Source: an uncultured bacterium | GTDB lineage: Bacteria; Bacillota; Clostridia; Oscillospirales; Oscillospiraceae | DNA: 16,249 bases | Assembly (NCBI GenBank): GCA_905214155.1 | Contig: CAJMLC010000023.1 | Coordinates: 1 to 16,249 of the forward strand | Direction: 5' to 3' | Shown here: piece by piece, positions 1-6,828 of the stretch | Layout of the letters: the number at the start of each line of letters is the position of its first letter | How positions within the stretch are numbered: position 1 is the stretch's first letter | The notes under the pieces: model-generated | Told to the model about the DNA's origin: nothing | Databases searched by the model: none | Seen by the model: the letters and a program-made list of their open reading frames with translations, nothing else | Position numbers and translations under genes: made by a program

Positions 1-245
1 ACGGTCACAATTTGGGAAGGAAGAAGAAGGCTGCGGATATGGAGTTTTCGCCGCCTCGGCGGAAACGGAATGGAGCTGGCTTCTTCTGACGCGATGGCGG
101 CACGGAATGCACTCACGGTTTTGTAGGGCCCTCTTTCTTTTCTTGGCGGTTTGACACCGTTCTTTTCCTTTCTCTGCAAGAGAAAGAAAAGAATGGGGTC
201 AAGAGTGGTGGAATATTGGCTTCTGCGTAAAAAGGAGGTAATGAT
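1..245. other. Intergenic or gene-end region upstream of der, no recognised gene
   Basis: All three forward frames are open from base 1 and close at about 87-89, 130-132 and 151-153. None of the translated tails resembles a protein I know, and none shows the strong third-position G/C bias of the genes downstream. The end of an upstream gene may be present, but I cannot say in which frame. The second half (about 110-205) is low-complexity pyrimidine/purine sequence that folds into the hairpin listed separately. The der ribosome binding site closes the region. I see no convincing promoter, so der may be transcribed from upstream. Confidence 0.4.
160..193 (+). repeat. Pyrimidine/purine hairpin, probable intergenic repeat
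   Basis: The arm at 160-175 (TTCTTTTCCTTTCTCT) pairs with 179-193 (AGAGAAAGAAAAGAA), with one bulged C and a three-base loop. A second pyrimidine tract at 135-144 (TTCTTTTCTT) could pair with 184-193 instead, so two folds compete. No T-run follows, so it is not a standard intrinsic terminator. The preceding CGGTTTTGTAGGG stretch resembles intergenic repeats I recall from high-GC Clostridia; that link rests on memory, not on a search. Confidence 0.45.
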
Positions 246-1577
246 ATGGCAAAACCCATTGTCGCCATTGTGGGGCGGCCGAATGTGGGCAAATCGCTGC
301 TGTTCAACAAGCTGACCGGGCGGCGGATGGCCATTGTGGAGGATACGCCGGGCGTCACGCGCGACCGCATCTATGGCGACTGCGAGTGGAACGGGCGGAG
401 CTTCCTGCTCGTCGACACCGGTGGCATCGAGCCGGGGACGGGCAGCGAGATGCTGAAGTTCATGCGCCGGCAGGCGGAGATCGCCATCGAGACGGCGACG
501 GTCATCGTGATGGTCGTCGACGTGACGGTCGGCCTGACCGCGGCGGACGCGGAGGTCGCGTCGATGCTCAAGCGGTCGAAGAAGCCGGTGGTGCTGGCGG
601 TGAACAAGTGCGACCAGACCGGCGGCGTGAACCCGGAGAGCTATGAGTTCTATTCGCTTGGCCTCGGCGACCCGATCGAGGTCTCGGCCGTGCATGGCCA
701 CGGCACGGGTGATCTGCTGGACGCGTGCGTCGAGCAGTTCCCGGAGGATGACGGCGAGGAATACGATGAGGATGTCATCAAGGTCGCCATCATCGGCAAG
801 CCGAACGTCGGCAAATCGAGCCTGCTCAACCGCATCCTCGGCGAGGAGCGCGTGATCGTCTCGAACATCGCGGGCACGACGCGCGACGCGATCGACAGCT
901 ATTTTGAAAACGAATTCGGCAAATATCTGTTCATCGACACGGCGGGCATGCGCCGCAAGTCGAAGGTGGACGACGCGGTCGAACGGTATTCCAATCTGCG
1001 CACCGTCTCGGCCATCGAGCGCGCGGACGTCTGCCTGATCCTGATCGACGCCAACGAGGGCGTCACCGAGCAGGACACGAAGGTCGCGGGCCTGGCCCAC
1101 GAGGCGGGCAAGGCGAGCATCATCGTCGTCAACAAGTGGGATGCGGTCGAGAAGGACACGAACACGATGAACGAAATGACGAACAACATTCGCCGCGACC
1201 TCAGTTATATGACCTACGCGCCGGTGGTCTTCATCTCGGCGCTGACCGGCCAGCGCGTGGACAAGCTGTTTGAGATGATCAACGCTGTCTCGAACCAGAA
1301 CTCCATGCGTATCACGACCGGTATGCTCAATAATATTCTGGAAGATGCGACCGCGCGCGTCCAGCCGCCCACGGACAAGGGCCGCCGCCTGAAGATCTAC
1401 TATATGACGCAGGTCGGCGTGAAGCCGCCGCATTTCGTCATCTTTTGCAACGACGCGCGGCTGTTCCACTTCTCGTATCAGCGGTATCTCGAAAATCAGA
1501 TCCGCGCGGTCTTCGGCCTGACGGGCACGCCGGTGAAGATCACGATCCGGCAGAAGGGCGACGACGCAGAAAAATAA
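246..1577 (+). CDS. der: Ribosome-assembly GTPase Der (EngA), double-Era-like GTPase
   Basis: Essential GTPase that helps mature the 50S ribosomal subunit. At 443 residues it matches the family length of about 435-490. It has two tandem GTPase domains. The first shows GRPNVGKS (10-17), DTPGVTRD (33-40), DTGG (57-60) and NKCD (120-123). The second shows GKPNVGKS (184-191), NIAGTTRD (207-214), DTAG (231-234) and NKWD (296-299). They are joined by an acidic linker around 166-176. A C-terminal KH-like RNA-binding domain (about 350-440) follows. The ATG at 246 sits 6 bases after a perfect AAAGGAGGT (231-239). An out-of-frame ATG at 241 is not used. A candidate terminator lies about 50 bases after the stop. 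All nucleotide-binding motifs are intact, so the call is secure. Confidence 0.98.
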   Translation: MAKPIVAIVGRPNVGKSLLFNKLTGRRMAIVEDTPGVTRDRIYGDCEWNGRSFLLVDTGGIEPGTGSEMLKFMRRQAEIAIETATVIVMVVDVTVGLTAADAEVASMLKRSKKPVVLAVNKCDQTGGVNPESYEFYSLGLGDPIEVSAVHGHGTGDLLDACVEQFPEDDGEEYDEDVIKVAIIGKPNVGKSSLLNRILGEERVIVSNIAGTTRDAIDSYFENEFGKYLFIDTAGMRRKSKVDDAVERYSNLRTVSAIERADVCLILIDANEGVTEQDTKVAGLAHEAGKASIIVVNKWDAVEKDTNTMNEMTNNIRRDLSYMTYAPVVFISALTGQRVDKLFEMINAVSNQNSMRITTGMLNNILEDATARVQPPTDKGRRLKIYYMTQVGVKPPHFVIFCNDARLFHFSYQRYLENQIRAVFGLTGTPVKITIRQKGDDAEK

Positions 1578-1626
1578 GCGTCTGCCGGTGAGGCAAACGC
1601 GCGTGCCGGGCATTGCGGCGCGGCCA

Positions 1627-1647
1627 TTCCGCGGGGCGGAAATTTTT
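1627..1647 (+). terminator. Candidate intrinsic terminator of der
   Basis: TTCCGC (1627-1632) pairs with GCGGAA (1636-1641) around a GGG loop and is followed by A and TTTTT (1643-1647). A second fold is possible, pairing TTCCGCG (1627-1633) with CGCGGAA (1648-1654). That fold would bury the T-run in its loop, so termination may be partial. It lies just before the rpmB promoter, consistent with separate transcription of the two genes. Confidence 0.55.
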
Positions 1648-1669
1648 CGCGGAAACCGGAAAAAAGTGC

Positions 1670-1698
1670 TTGCATTTTTCGGGGAGTTCTGCTATTAT
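1670..1698 (+). promoter_or_regulatory. rpmB promoter (vegetative sigma, extended -10)
   Basis: TTGCAT (1670-1675) and TATTAT (1693-1698) are 17 bases apart. TG at 1690-1691 gives an extended -10. Transcription should begin near 1704-1706. A 6-bp hairpin, CGGCGT/ACGCCG at 1705-1710 and 1717-1722, would then sit at the extreme 5' end of the mRNA. Confidence 0.7.
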
Positions 1699-1752
1699 AA
1701 TGGTCGGCGTTTTCAGACGCCGCACGACTTTCAATGGCAAGGAGGTGCAGTG

Positions 1753-1941
1753 ATGGCAAAGTGCGATATTTGCGGCAAGGGCGTTACGTTCGGCATTAAG
1801 GTCTCCCATTCCCACAGACGTTCCAACAGAGCTTGGAAGCCCAACGTCAAGCGCGTCAAGGCGATCGTTGACGGTACTCCGCGCCATGTGTATGTCTGTA
1901 CAAGATGCTTGCGTTCGAACAAGGTTGAGCGCGCCATCTGA
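1753..1941 (+). CDS. rpmB: 50S ribosomal protein L28, zinc-binding form
   Basis: Small basic protein of the large ribosomal subunit, 62 residues, the usual L28 length. The N-terminal MAKCDICGKG and the later CTRC supply four cysteines (4, 7, 49, 52). These form the zinc-binding C+ version of L28 rather than the cysteine-free form. The SHSHRRSNRAWKPNV segment (18-32) is the typical L28 core. The ATG at 1753 is preceded by AAGGAGGTG (1739-1747). The in-frame open stretch running back to about 1588 crosses the promoter and is not coding. The gene is monocistronic, with its own promoter and a strong terminator at 1955-1991. It uses AGA and CGT arginine codons more than its neighbours, as expected of a highly expressed gene. 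Confidence 0.97.
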   Translation: MAKCDICGKGVTFGIKVSHSHRRSNRAWKPNVKRVKAIVDGTPRHVYVCTRCLRSNKVERAI

Positions 1942-1954
1942 TTCGATGACACAT

Positions 1955-1991
1955 AAAAAGACAAGCTGAAAGGCTTGTCTTTTTCTTTTTT
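1955..1991 (+). terminator. Intrinsic terminator of rpmB
   Basis: AAAAAGACAAGC (1955-1966) pairs fully with GCTTGTCTTTTT (1973-1984) around a six-base loop, and T-rich sequence follows to about 1991. It lies 13 bases after the rpmB stop. Confidence 0.93.
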
Positions 1992-2019
1992 CTGGCTGTG
2001 TGACCTTGGTAACTGGCAC

Positions 2020-2048
2020 TTGCGAAAACCGGCAAAACGTGATATGGT
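2020..2048 (+). promoter_or_regulatory. Probable hprK promoter
   Basis: TTGCGA (2020-2025) and TATGGT (2043-2048) are 17 bases apart. They lie after the rpmB terminator and about 30 bases upstream of the hprK start. Both hexamers are moderate matches to the vegetative consensus. An alternative -10 in the overlapping TAATAA (2048-2053) cannot be excluded. Confidence 0.5.
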
Positions 2049-2077
2049 AATAACACCACAAAAACTGGGGTGAAGAG

Positions 2078-3016
2078 ATGGCAAATATCTATTCCATTCC
2101 GCTCTCGGACATCGTTTCGGAGTTCAATCTGGATTTTTTCTATAAATCGTCGGATTTTGACAAGATCCACGTGACGGTCGACGAGGTCAGCCGTCCGGGA
2201 TTGCATCTGGCGGGCTTCTTCGATCATTTCGAGCCGATGCGGATCTATGTCTGCGGCACGGTCGAGGTGGCATACCTGCAAAAGCTGTCAAGCGAAGAGC
2301 GCAGCATCATTTTCGACCATTTCCTGTCCTATATGTGCCCGGCACTCATTTTCTCGCGCGGCTTCCAGCCGACGCCGGAGTGCCTCGAGATGGCGAAGAA
2401 ATATAATGTGACGGTCCTCGGCTGCCGCGAGGCAACGAGCTATCTCGTCTCCGCGCTGATCGTCTACCTCAAGAGCGCGCTGGCCCCGCGCGTGACGCGG
2501 CACGGCGTGCTGGTCGAGATCTACGGCGAGGGTGTCCTCATCAATGGCGACAGCGGCATCGGCAAGAGCGAGACGGCCATTGAGCTCGTCAAGCGCGGCC
2601 ACCGGCTGATCGCAGACGATGCGGTCGAGATCAAGAAGGTCTCCTCGCGCGAGCTGATGGGCGCGGCGCCGGAGGTCCTGCGGCACTATATCGAGATCCG
2701 CGGCATCGGCGTCATCAACGTGGCGAAGCTGTTCGGCATGGGCGCGGTCAAGGACGCGACGAGCGTCGATCTGATCGTCAACATGGTCCCGTGGCGCGAC
2801 GGCGAGGCGTATGATCGTCTCGGCATGGAGACGCAGTACACGGAGATCCTCGGCGTCAAGGTGCCGAGCGTGACCATCCCGATCACGCCGGGGCGGAATC
2901 TTGCCGTCATCCTCGAGGTCGCCGCGATGAACAACCGCCAGAAGCGCATGGGCTACAACGCGGCGGTCGAGTTCACGGAGCAGATGAGCCGCTTCTTTGA
3001 AAACAAGAACCAATAA
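2078..3016 (+). CDS. hprK: HPr kinase/phosphorylase
   Basis: Bifunctional enzyme that phosphorylates and dephosphorylates a serine of HPr, the central signal of carbon catabolite repression in Firmicutes. It has 312 residues, the family norm. The N-terminal half (1-130) is the family's regulatory domain. The C-terminal half carries RHGV with the catalytic histidine (H142), the Walker A loop GDSGIGKS (157-164), the acidic pair D180/D181 in LIADDAVEI, the signature around EIRGIGVINV (206-215) and ITPGRN (269-274). The ATG at 2078 follows a GGGG-containing ribosome binding site at 2067-2070. No HPr or Crh gene lies in the window, although some Firmicutes keep one close to whiA. It appears to be a single-gene unit with a promoter at 2020-2048 and a strong terminator at 3021-3052. 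Confidence 0.98.
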   Translation: MANIYSIPLSDIVSEFNLDFFYKSSDFDKIHVTVDEVSRPGLHLAGFFDHFEPMRIYVCGTVEVAYLQKLSSEERSIIFDHFLSYMCPALIFSRGFQPTPECLEMAKKYNVTVLGCREATSYLVSALIVYLKSALAPRVTRHGVLVEIYGEGVLINGDSGIGKSETAIELVKRGHRLIADDAVEIKKVSSRELMGAAPEVLRHYIEIRGIGVINVAKLFGMGAVKDATSVDLIVNMVPWRDGEAYDRLGMETQYTEILGVKVPSVTIPITPGRNLAVILEVAAMNNRQKRMGYNAAVEFTEQMSRFFENKNQ

Positions 3017-3020
3017 AACG

Positions 3021-3052
3021 AAAAGTCGAGCGTTTTACGCTCGACTTTTTTT
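3021..3052 (+). terminator. Intrinsic terminator of hprK
   Basis: GTCGAGCG (3025-3032) pairs with CGCTCGAC (3038-3045) around TTTTA, is flanked by AAAA on the left, and is followed by seven Ts (3046-3052). This is a textbook strong terminator, starting 5 bases after the hprK stop. Confidence 0.96.
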
Positions 3053-3073
3053 GTTCCAATTTGCGCCATGCTG

Positions 3074-3082
3074 TGCTATACT
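3074..3082 (+). promoter_or_regulatory. murB operon promoter (extended -10)
   Basis: TGCTATACT is an extended -10 (TGN plus TATACT at 3077-3082). The best-spaced -35 is weak (TTCCAA at 3054-3059, 17 bases upstream), so the extended element probably carries the activity. It lies just after the hprK terminator and about 30 bases before murB. It is the only clear promoter for the murB-rapZ-mgfK-whiA-dnaE run. The same GTGCTATACTA string occurs in the recA promoter. Confidence 0.6.
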
Positions 3083-3114
3083 ATATCTTGAGTAAATTTG
3101 TTTCGGAGGTGGCC

Positions 3115-4020
3115 ATGGACTTCAAGGACGAAGCCGTGCGCAGCGCACGGGAGGCCGGGATCGAAATACGGGAAAACGAGCCGCTCGCAGCGCATACGTC
3201 GTTCCGCATCGGCGGCCCGGCACGGTGGATGGCGTTTCCAAAGACCGTTGGAGAGGTGCAGACGCTGCTGCGCCTTGTGCGGGAAGCGGACATCCCGGTG
3301 CGCCTGCTCGGCGCAGGGACGAACGTGCTCGCGCCCGATGGGGGCGTGGACGCGCTGGTGCTCTGTCTGAAGGACGCGCTGCGCGGTGTGCGGCTTCCGG
3401 AAGGGAACTGCATCGAGGCGATGGCCGGAGAAACGCTCGCATCCGTTGCGGTGTTTGCCAGAAAAAATGGCCTGACCGGGCTGGAATTTGCACATGGCAT
3501 ACCGGGTACGCTCGGGGGCGGCGTGTATATGAATGCGGGTGCCTACGGCGGGGAGCTGCGGCAGGTCGTGCGGCAGGTGACGTTCCTACATGCGGATGGC
3601 CGCCTGGAAACGTTTGAAAACGAAGATTGCGCGTTCGGCTACCGCACGAGTGTGTTTGAGAACATGCCGGGCGTGATCGTCTCGGCAAGATTGGCCCTGC
3701 AGCCGGGCGACCCGGCGGCCATCGAGGCCAGAATGCGGGAGCTGATGGAAAAGCGGCGCGCGTCGCAGCCGCTGGAGCTGCCCTCGGCGGGCAGCACGTT
3801 CAAGCGGCCGGCGGGGCATTTTGCCGGGGCGCTCATTCAGGAGGCCGGGCTGAAGGGCCGGGGCGCCGGCGGCGCGAAGGTGTCGGAAAAGCATGCGGGC
3901 TTTGTGGTAAATTTTGACCACGCGACGGCGGCGGATGTCCGCGCGACGATCGCGCTCGTACAGAACACGGTGTATGAAACGTCCGGCGTCCGGTTGGAGC
4001 CGGAGGTGCGGATCTGGTAG
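3115..4020 (+). CDS. murB: UDP-N-acetylenolpyruvoylglucosamine reductase MurB
   Basis: FAD- and NADPH-dependent cytoplasmic enzyme that reduces UDP-GlcNAc-enolpyruvate to UDP-MurNAc, the second committed step of peptidoglycan precursor synthesis. It has 301 residues, typical of the shorter Gram-positive type. FAD-binding segments are GAGTNVLAPDGG (66-77) and the GIPGTLGGGVYMNAGA stretch (128-143). Catalytic signatures are YRTS (176-179, with the arginine), GSTFKRP (226-232, with the proton-donor serine S227) and EPEVR (295-299). The ATG at 3115 has GGAGGTG at 3105-3111. The same frame is open back to a TTG at 3061, but that lies in the promoter and is not a plausible start. First gene of the operon; the stop sits 9 bases before rapZ. 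Confidence 0.97.
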   Translation: MDFKDEAVRSAREAGIEIRENEPLAAHTSFRIGGPARWMAFPKTVGEVQTLLRLVREADIPVRLLGAGTNVLAPDGGVDALVLCLKDALRGVRLPEGNCIEAMAGETLASVAVFARKNGLTGLEFAHGIPGTLGGGVYMNAGAYGGELRQVVRQVTFLHADGRLETFENEDCAFGYRTSVFENMPGVIVSARLALQPGDPAAIEARMRELMEKRRASQPLELPSAGSTFKRPAGHFAGALIQEAGLKGRGAGGAKVSEKHAGFVVNFDHATAADVRATIALVQNTVYETSGVRLEPEVRIW

Positions 4021-4029
4021 GAGAGCATT

Positions 4030-4890
4030 ATGCAGTTTGTCATTGTATCCGGCCTTTCCGGGGCCGGGAAGAGCAAGGCCGCGTCTGATCTGGAGGATTT
4101 CGGCTTCTATTGTGTGGATAATATGCCGGCGGAGATGATCCCGCAGTTTGCGAGCCTCTGCCTGGCGACGAAGGGGCGATATGAGAAGGTGGCGCTCGTG
4201 ACCGATGTGCGCGGGAGCCTGACGTTTGACGCGCTCTTCCGCAGTCTCGACCGGCTGGACGAGATGCACCTGAACTATTCCATCCTCTTCATCGAGGCGG
4301 GAACGGAGACCATCATCAAGCGCTACAAGGAGACGCGGCGAAGTCACCCGCTCACAAAGGACGGCACGCCGATCTCGGATGCCATCGCCCGCGAGCGAGA
4401 GCTGCTCCAGCCCATCCGCAACCGGGCCAGCGCCATCATCGATACGTCCAATCTCTCCACAGGCAAGCTGCGCGGCCTGCTGATCGACCTGGTCGCGGGC
4501 GGCATCCATGAGCGGGCGATGCACGTCGATGTGCGCTCGTTCGGCTTCAAATATGGCCTGCCGCTCGACGCGGACATGGTCTTTGACGTGCGCTTTCTGC
4601 CGAATCCCTATTACATCCCGGAGCTGAAGCACCAGAACGGGCTGGACGAGCCGGTGCGCAATTTCGTGTTCCAGTATCAGCAGACGAAGGACTTTGTGGA
4701 AAAGACCGAGGATCTGCTGGGCTTCCTGCTGCCGAATTTCGTGGACGAAGGGAAGTCGGAGCTGGTGATCGCGGTCGGCTGCACCGGCGGTAAGCACCGG
4801 TCGGTCTGCCTCGCGAAGGAATTTGCGGACTTTATCTCGCGGCGCGGCTATGCCGTCACGCTGGGGCACCGCGACATCTCCAGAAGGTGA
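4030..4890 (+). CDS. rapZ: RNase adapter/nucleotide-binding protein RapZ (YvcJ family)
   Basis: In E. coli RapZ binds GlcN6P and guides RNase E to small RNAs that control glucosamine-6-phosphate synthesis. The B. subtilis homologue YvcJ is an ATP/GTP-binding protein linked to competence. RNase E is usually absent from Firmicutes, so the molecular role here is less certain. The protein has 286 residues, the usual length. It shows Walker A GLSGAGKS (8-15), VTDVRG (57-62), SFGFKYG (170-176), the DMVFDVRFLPNPYY stretch (182-195) and the conserved C-terminal CTGGKHRSV (251-259) of the proposed sugar-phosphate pocket. The ribosome binding site AGGAGAG overlaps the murB stop, and the rapZ stop is 4 bases before mgfK, so translation is probably coupled. 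Confidence 0.96.
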   Translation: MQFVIVSGLSGAGKSKAASDLEDFGFYCVDNMPAEMIPQFASLCLATKGRYEKVALVTDVRGSLTFDALFRSLDRLDEMHLNYSILFIEAGTETIIKRYKETRRSHPLTKDGTPISDAIARERELLQPIRNRASAIIDTSNLSTGKLRGLLIDLVAGGIHERAMHVDVRSFGFKYGLPLDADMVFDVRFLPNPYYIPELKHQNGLDEPVRNFVFQYQQTKDFVEKTEDLLGFLLPNFVDEGKSELVIAVGCTGGKHRSVCLAKEFADFISRRGYAVTLGHRDISRR

Positions 4891-4894
4891 GCCG

Positions 4895-5905
4895 ATGGGA
4901 ACATACACGGAAAATATCCGCCTCTATGAGCCGGGTCACCGGCCGCCGCGCCTCGTCGCCATCGGCGGCGGGCATGGCCTATCCGCGATGCTGCGCGGAC
5001 TGAAGCGCTATACGCGCGACATCACGGCGATCGTCACCGTTGCGGACGACGGCGGCGGCTCCGGCGCGCTGCGCGAGGATCTCGGCATGCTGCCGCCCGG
5101 CGACATCCGGAGCTGCATTCTGTCGCTGGCCAACACGGAAAAGACGATGCGCGAGCTGCTGAACTACCGCTTCACCGAGGGGAGCCTCGCGGGGCAGAGC
5201 TTCGGCAATCTGTTCCTTGCGGCGATGAACGGCATCTCCGGCTCGTTTGACGAGGCTGTCCACCGGATGGGCGATGTGCTGGCCATTACGGGCCGCGTGC
5301 TGCCGGTGACGAATCAGGACGTGCATCTTGAGGCCGAATTTGAAGACGGCTCCCGCTGTCTCGGCGAGAGCAAAATTTACTACGCGAAAAAAGAGAACGA
5401 CTGCCGCATCCGGCAGGTGCGCCTTGTGCCGGAGCACCCGCAGGCCCTGCCGGACAGTCTCGAGGCCATTGCCCGGGCCGATCTCATCATCCTCGGGCCG
5501 GGGAGCCTCTATACGAGCATCATCCCGAATTTCCTGGTGGACGGCATCGCGGACGCCATCCGGCGCAGCCGCGCCGTGAAGGCGCTGGTGCTGAACGTGA
5601 TGACGCAGGACGGCGAGACCGAGGGCTATACCGCGAGCGACCACGTGAAGGCGATTTTGCACCATGCGGGGCCGAACGTCGTGGACGTGTGTATCGCGAA
5701 CTCCCGCCCCGTGCCGGAGGAGAGCTTGGCTCCGTATCTGGCCGAGGGCGCGGAGCCGCTCAGGCTCGACCGCGAGGAGATCATGGCGCTGGGCGTGGCT
5801 GTGCGGGAATTCCCGCTCTGCTCGAGCGGACGCTATATCCGGCACAACCCCGACGAGCTGGCGAAGGCCGTGCTCGATGTGTGGAAAGAATTTCGAATTC
5901 GCTGA
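4895..5905 (+). CDS. mgfK: Gluconeogenesis factor YvcK/MgfK (CofD-like, UDP-GlcNAc binding)
   Basis: Member of the CofD-like family. In B. subtilis and Mycobacterium YvcK homologues are needed for growth on gluconeogenic carbon and for cell shape, and they bind UDP-sugars. They are not known to make coenzyme F420. The 336 residues contain GGGHGLS (24-30), TVADDGGGSG (48-57), LPPGDIR (66-72), GPGSLYTSIIPN (201-212) and NVMTQDGET (234-242), the diagnostic set. The chosen ATG at 4895 lies 4 bases after the rapZ stop, with AGAAGGTGA as the ribosome binding site inside the rapZ end. An upstream in-frame start inside rapZ has no support. It lies between rapZ and whiA as in most Firmicutes. The stop TGA leads straight into the AAGGAG of whiA. 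Confidence 0.95.
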   Translation: MGTYTENIRLYEPGHRPPRLVAIGGGHGLSAMLRGLKRYTRDITAIVTVADDGGGSGALREDLGMLPPGDIRSCILSLANTEKTMRELLNYRFTEGSLAGQSFGNLFLAAMNGISGSFDEAVHRMGDVLAITGRVLPVTNQDVHLEAEFEDGSRCLGESKIYYAKKENDCRIRQVRLVPEHPQALPDSLEAIARADLIILGPGSLYTSIIPNFLVDGIADAIRRSRAVKALVLNVMTQDGETEGYTASDHVKAILHHAGPNVVDVCIANSRPVPEESLAPYLAEGAEPLRLDREEIMALGVAVREFPLCSSGRYIRHNPDELAKAVLDVWKEFRIR

Positions 5906-5918
5906 AGGAGACAAACCA

Positions 5919-6818
5919 ATGTCATTTTCCTCCAATGTTAAGGCGGAGCTGTGCCGTCCGCCGATTTCGCGGCGGACGGAGGCACTGGCCGAAGCCTACG
6001 GCGTGTTGCTCTACTGCAACACGTTTACCGGCTCCGCCGTCCGCGTCGTGACCGAGAGCCGTGACTTTGCAGAGCGTCTGCCGCGCCTGTTCAAAAAAGC
6101 GTTCGGTGTCGGCTTCGACGAAACGCCGAATCCCGATGAGCCAGGCAAGCTCCTGCTTGCCATCGAGCAGAAGGACAAGCTGGAGCGGTTGCTCACGGCG
6201 CTCGATATGCGGGCGGACGGCGAAGTTGCGCTGCACGTGAACTTCGGCTTGCTCGAAGAAGAGCCGGAGCAGCTGGCCTTTTTCCGGGGCGCGTTTCTCG
6301 CGGGCGGGTCGGTCACAGACCCGGCGAAGCGCTATCATCTGGAGCTTGCTACGCCGCACCTCAAGGTTAGCGCCGAGGCGTCAGTCCTGCTGCGGGAGAT
6401 CGGCTTTTCGGCTAAGGAGACGAGCCGTGCGGGCAACAGCATTCTATATTTCAAGCAGAGCGACACAATCGAGGACTTTCTGACCGCCATCGGTGCGCAG
6501 GTCTCGGCGATGGGCGTCATGGAGGCGAAGGTCGAAAAAGATCTGCGCAACGGCGTCAACCGCCGCGTCAACTGCGAGACGGCGAACCTCAGTAAAGCCG
6601 TTGACGCCTCGTTTGAGCAGCTGGCGGCGATCCGACGGCTAGAAGAGGCGGGCGTGCTCGAGACGCTGCCGCAGAAATTACAGGAGACGGCGCGGCTCCG
6701 CCGGGAGAACCCGGAGGCGACGCTCTCGGAGCTGGCCGAAATGCCGAATCCGCCGGTGAGCAAGTCGGCGATCAATCACCGAATGCGAAAATTGATGGAA
6801 CTTTCAAAGACACTGTAA
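5919..6818 (+). CDS. whiA: DNA-binding protein WhiA
   Basis: WhiA controls sporulation septation genes in Streptomyces. In B. subtilis it affects chromosome segregation and cell division without acting as a classical transcription factor. The 299-residue protein has the N-terminal WhiA domain (about 1-90), a degenerate LAGLIDADG fold with FFRGAFLAGGSV (121-132), and a C-terminal helix-turn-helix domain (about 212-296). That last domain includes NRRVNCETANLSK (214-226) and SKSAINHRMRKL (281-292). The LAGLIDADG acidic residues needed for DNA cleavage are absent, as usual in WhiA. The ATG at 5919 follows AAGGAG (5905-5910). The frame stays open upstream inside mgfK only by chance. dnaE starts 10 bases after the stop, with AAGGAG overlapping the whiA stop. 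Confidence 0.96.
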   Translation: MSFSSNVKAELCRPPISRRTEALAEAYGVLLYCNTFTGSAVRVVTESRDFAERLPRLFKKAFGVGFDETPNPDEPGKLLLAIEQKDKLERLLTALDMRADGEVALHVNFGLLEEEPEQLAFFRGAFLAGGSVTDPAKRYHLELATPHLKVSAEASVLLREIGFSAKETSRAGNSILYFKQSDTIEDFLTAIGAQVSAMGVMEAKVEKDLRNGVNRRVNCETANLSKAVDASFEQLAAIRRLEEAGVLETLPQKLQETARLRRENPEATLSELAEMPNPPVSKSAINHRMRKLMELSKTL

Positions 6819-6828
6819 GGAGAACACT

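Noticed and set aside
121..132. C-terminal end of an upstream gene in frame 1 (stop at 130-132)
   Set aside because: The translation has no family resemblance and lacks the G/C third-position bias of the other genes. Frames 2 and 3 are equally open near the edge, so no call is justified.
151..156. Perfect TTGACA -35 hexamer upstream of der
   Set aside because: The bases 16-18 further on (around 173-180) have no TA-rich -10 and lie inside the hairpin loop and stem. It is probably a chance match.
3061..3114. In-frame upstream extension of murB from a TTG at 3061
   Set aside because: It overlaps the extended -10 promoter and has no ribosome binding site, while the ATG at 3115 has a strong GGAGGTG.
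3586..4908. A 440-codon open reading frame on the minus strand across murB and rapZ
   Set aside because: It spans two well-supported genes and their junction, and its translation has shadow composition with no recognisable motif.
5664..5918. In-frame open stretch upstream of whiA inside mgfK
   Set aside because: It lies in another frame of a conserved gene and its residues do not resemble WhiA. The ATG at 5919 has AAGGAG directly upstream.
5919..6818. WhiA as an active homing endonuclease because of its LAGLIDADG-like fold
   Set aside because: The segment reads FLAGGSV without the catalytic acidic residues, and the gene is in its standard conserved location next to mgfK with a C-terminal HTH.
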